Source of the DNA: Diplosphaera chodatii
Lineage: Eukaryota > Chlorophyta > Trebouxiophyceae > Prasiolales > Stichococcaceae
DNA length: 64,000 nt
Reading direction: 5' to 3'
Assembly (NCBI GenBank): GCA_032358165.1
Contig: JAALGY010000001.1
Coordinates: forward strand, 310,001 to 374,000
Below are positions 62,685-64,000 of this stretch, piece after piece. Position 1 is the stretch's first letter; every line of letters begins with the position of its first letter. The position numbers and the translations under genes were made by a program. Under the pieces are notes generated by a model that was not told where the DNA came from, did not search any database, and saw only the letters and a program-made list of their open reading frames with translations.

Positions 62685-63618
62685 AGACAGCACTCTCACG
62701 CAAACATATCAGCACATTGTATGGCAGACAGCATGACAGCGGCGCTGGGGGCTGGCACCAGCAGGGGGGAAGTATGGCAGAAACATCAAGACACACATCA
62801 AGACAAGACAACACCTTACACCACTTCGGCAGGCAAAGGGCTCAGCGCCTGCTAGGCATGGCGATGGTTTTGCAGGGAGCAGATGATCCAATGGATGGGT
62901 GCAGGCCCAGTGCAGAAGCTCTGGCATTCAGCCGCAGCTTGCAGCAGAACAGCAACGGCGGCCTGAAAGTGTCCTCCCGGCAATGTACTGATCCCAGTCA
63001 GGAGTCGAACCACGACTGGCCGAGCAGTTTGTCGTGGCAGTGCAGATTCATGAGCCCCGTTGGCGTGGTTTGACAGGCCTTTCCTTGGTTGCAAATTGCT
63101 TGCGCACTTCATGACGCCTCTCTCACTTGGTAGACTTCTTGCTTGCCTTTCCTACTTTGTGTACTTGCTGTCGCTGTTGCTACACGATGTGTAACGATAT
63201 GGTCCTGATAATTGGAGATCCCCGAAACCAGCTCACAACAGGCCGCCTTGTGCATGATGCCCATTTCAACCGAAGTACGCGCAAGTAAGGCTGCCATCCG
63301 AAACTGTCTTGGCACCAGAGCGATGTGCGGGATTCACAGGGTGCACAAAGCGAAGACTGATAGCTCCCGCACCAGAAAGAGCAGAGTCTGGTAGCAGCTA
63401 CACAAGACCTTCCAAACTTCCCGCTGATGGTCTCGATGGTGGCCGCCTGCCGTTTTGCTATACTGCGCAAACTTGGGTAGTACCGCGCCGATAGGGCCCC
63501 TGTCGCAATCGCATGACAGGCGATCCACCGCCACACGCCGCTACATGTCCCACTGTAGCAACTTTTGCTCCCAGTGCACAACGCTGGGCAATAAGGCGTG
63601 CTGTTGTCGCCGCACTGC
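62685..63618. other. GFAT 3' flank
   Basis: No gene seen. A TGTAA at about 63190, some 500 bp after the stop, could be the polyadenylation signal. A short inverted repeat (CCAGTC/GACTGG) occurs near 63000-63025. Confidence 0.5.
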
Positions 63619-64000
63619 TCACTGCTGCTCAGGAGGTCCAGTGCCCTGGCTGCTGTTCCCAGCCGCTGTGTCTGCCTCCAGCTGCGCTTTGCTGCCATCT
63701 GCTGCCACTGCGGCCCTGTAAGCCACGATGGGCAGCAGCTCCTGCAGCAGGAACCACGCTGAAACATGTAAGCTGATGCTACGCTTGTACAATAGCCCAA
63801 AAGCTGAGCAGTTGCCACACTGTGCGATGGGATGCGGAGGGACATGAGCGGACGCCAGGGCATCTGAGCTGCGTCATAGTTCAGGCGCAAGGGGCAGGTT
63901 GGCAGCTGAGTCACAAGGTGTTGGTCCGGCGCAGCAGCACAGGTTGAGGCAGCAGACACGCACCTGCATCCGGAACAGCACGATGGCCAGCAGCGGTGAT
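63619..64000 (-). CDS. Last two exons of an unidentified gene (continues past right edge)
   Basis: Exon 64000-63964 (partial) reads SPLLAIVLFRMQ up to a CAG|GTGCGT donor. Exon 63741-63619 follows a CTGCAG acceptor in phase 0 and reads ELLPIVAYRAAVAADG, then a Gln/Gly-rich tail ending at TGA. The hydrophobic run across the junction could be a membrane segment or a packed helix. I do not recognise the protein. It is convergent with GFAT. Confidence 0.55.

Noticed and set aside
62995..63030. tRNA-like B-box (GGTTCGACTCC on the minus strand)
   Set aside because: No A-box, acceptor stem or cloverleaf could be built around it.
63180..63959. Minus-strand open frame of 259 codons at the right edge
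   Set aside because: A different frame here gives an exon pair with proper splice sites (63964-64000 and 63619-63741); the long frame has noncoding composition.

Overview
The window looks like nuclear DNA of a GC-rich, intron-rich unicellular eukaryote. Nearly every gene is split into short exons by introns of about 100-300 bp with GT-AG borders (three are GC-AG). The base composition, intron style, protein families and standard nuclear code fit a chlorophyte green alga, most likely a trebouxiophyte of the Chlorella/Coccomyxa kind; this placement is an inference. I read 15 intact or edge-truncated genes and one clear pseudogene. I joined exons by hand, and in all but two genes every exon joins in frame from start to stop; the last exons of the two zinc-ligand genes ZF-B and ZF-C are uncertain.

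Layout, left to right: 3' part of a PelF/Gtb3-type GT4 glycosyltransferase (+, 2-3192); two convergent genes of an unusual zinc-ligand family (ZF-A + 4506-8150; ZF-B - 8708-11988); a small Cys-rich secreted protein (CRP0, -) head-to-head with an Agd3-like CE18 polysaccharide deacetylase (DEAC1, +); a decayed, internally deleted second GT4 copy (21291-23300); a second convergent zinc-ligand pair (ZF-C +, ZF-D -); a GH114 endo-galactosaminidase-like gene (-); a second head-to-head deacetylase/Cys-rich pair (DEAC2 -, CRP1 +); a third such pair (DEAC3 -, CRP2 +); a Spherulin-4/Sph3-like hydrolase (-); glutamine:fructose-6-phosphate amidotransferase (+); and the last exons of an unidentified gene (-) at the right edge.

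Together these form what reads as a eukaryotic hexosamine-exopolysaccharide locus. GFAT makes glucosamine-6-phosphate, the entry to UDP-N-acetylhexosamines. The GT4 resembles the polymerase of bacterial Pel and fungal galactosaminogalactan (GAG). The secreted CE18 enzymes would deacetylate the polymer. GH114 (Ega3-like) and Sph3-like (GH135) enzymes are the two hydrolase families found in the Aspergillus GAG cluster. The fungal cluster has gtb3, agd3, ega3, sph3 and uge3; here all but a recognisable UDP-hexose 4-epimerase are present. The three deacetylase/Cys-rich pairs and two GT4-ZF-ZF blocks show that the locus grew by local segmental duplication. The Cys-rich proteins and the zinc-ligand proteins are candidate undescribed partners, structural and regulatory respectively.
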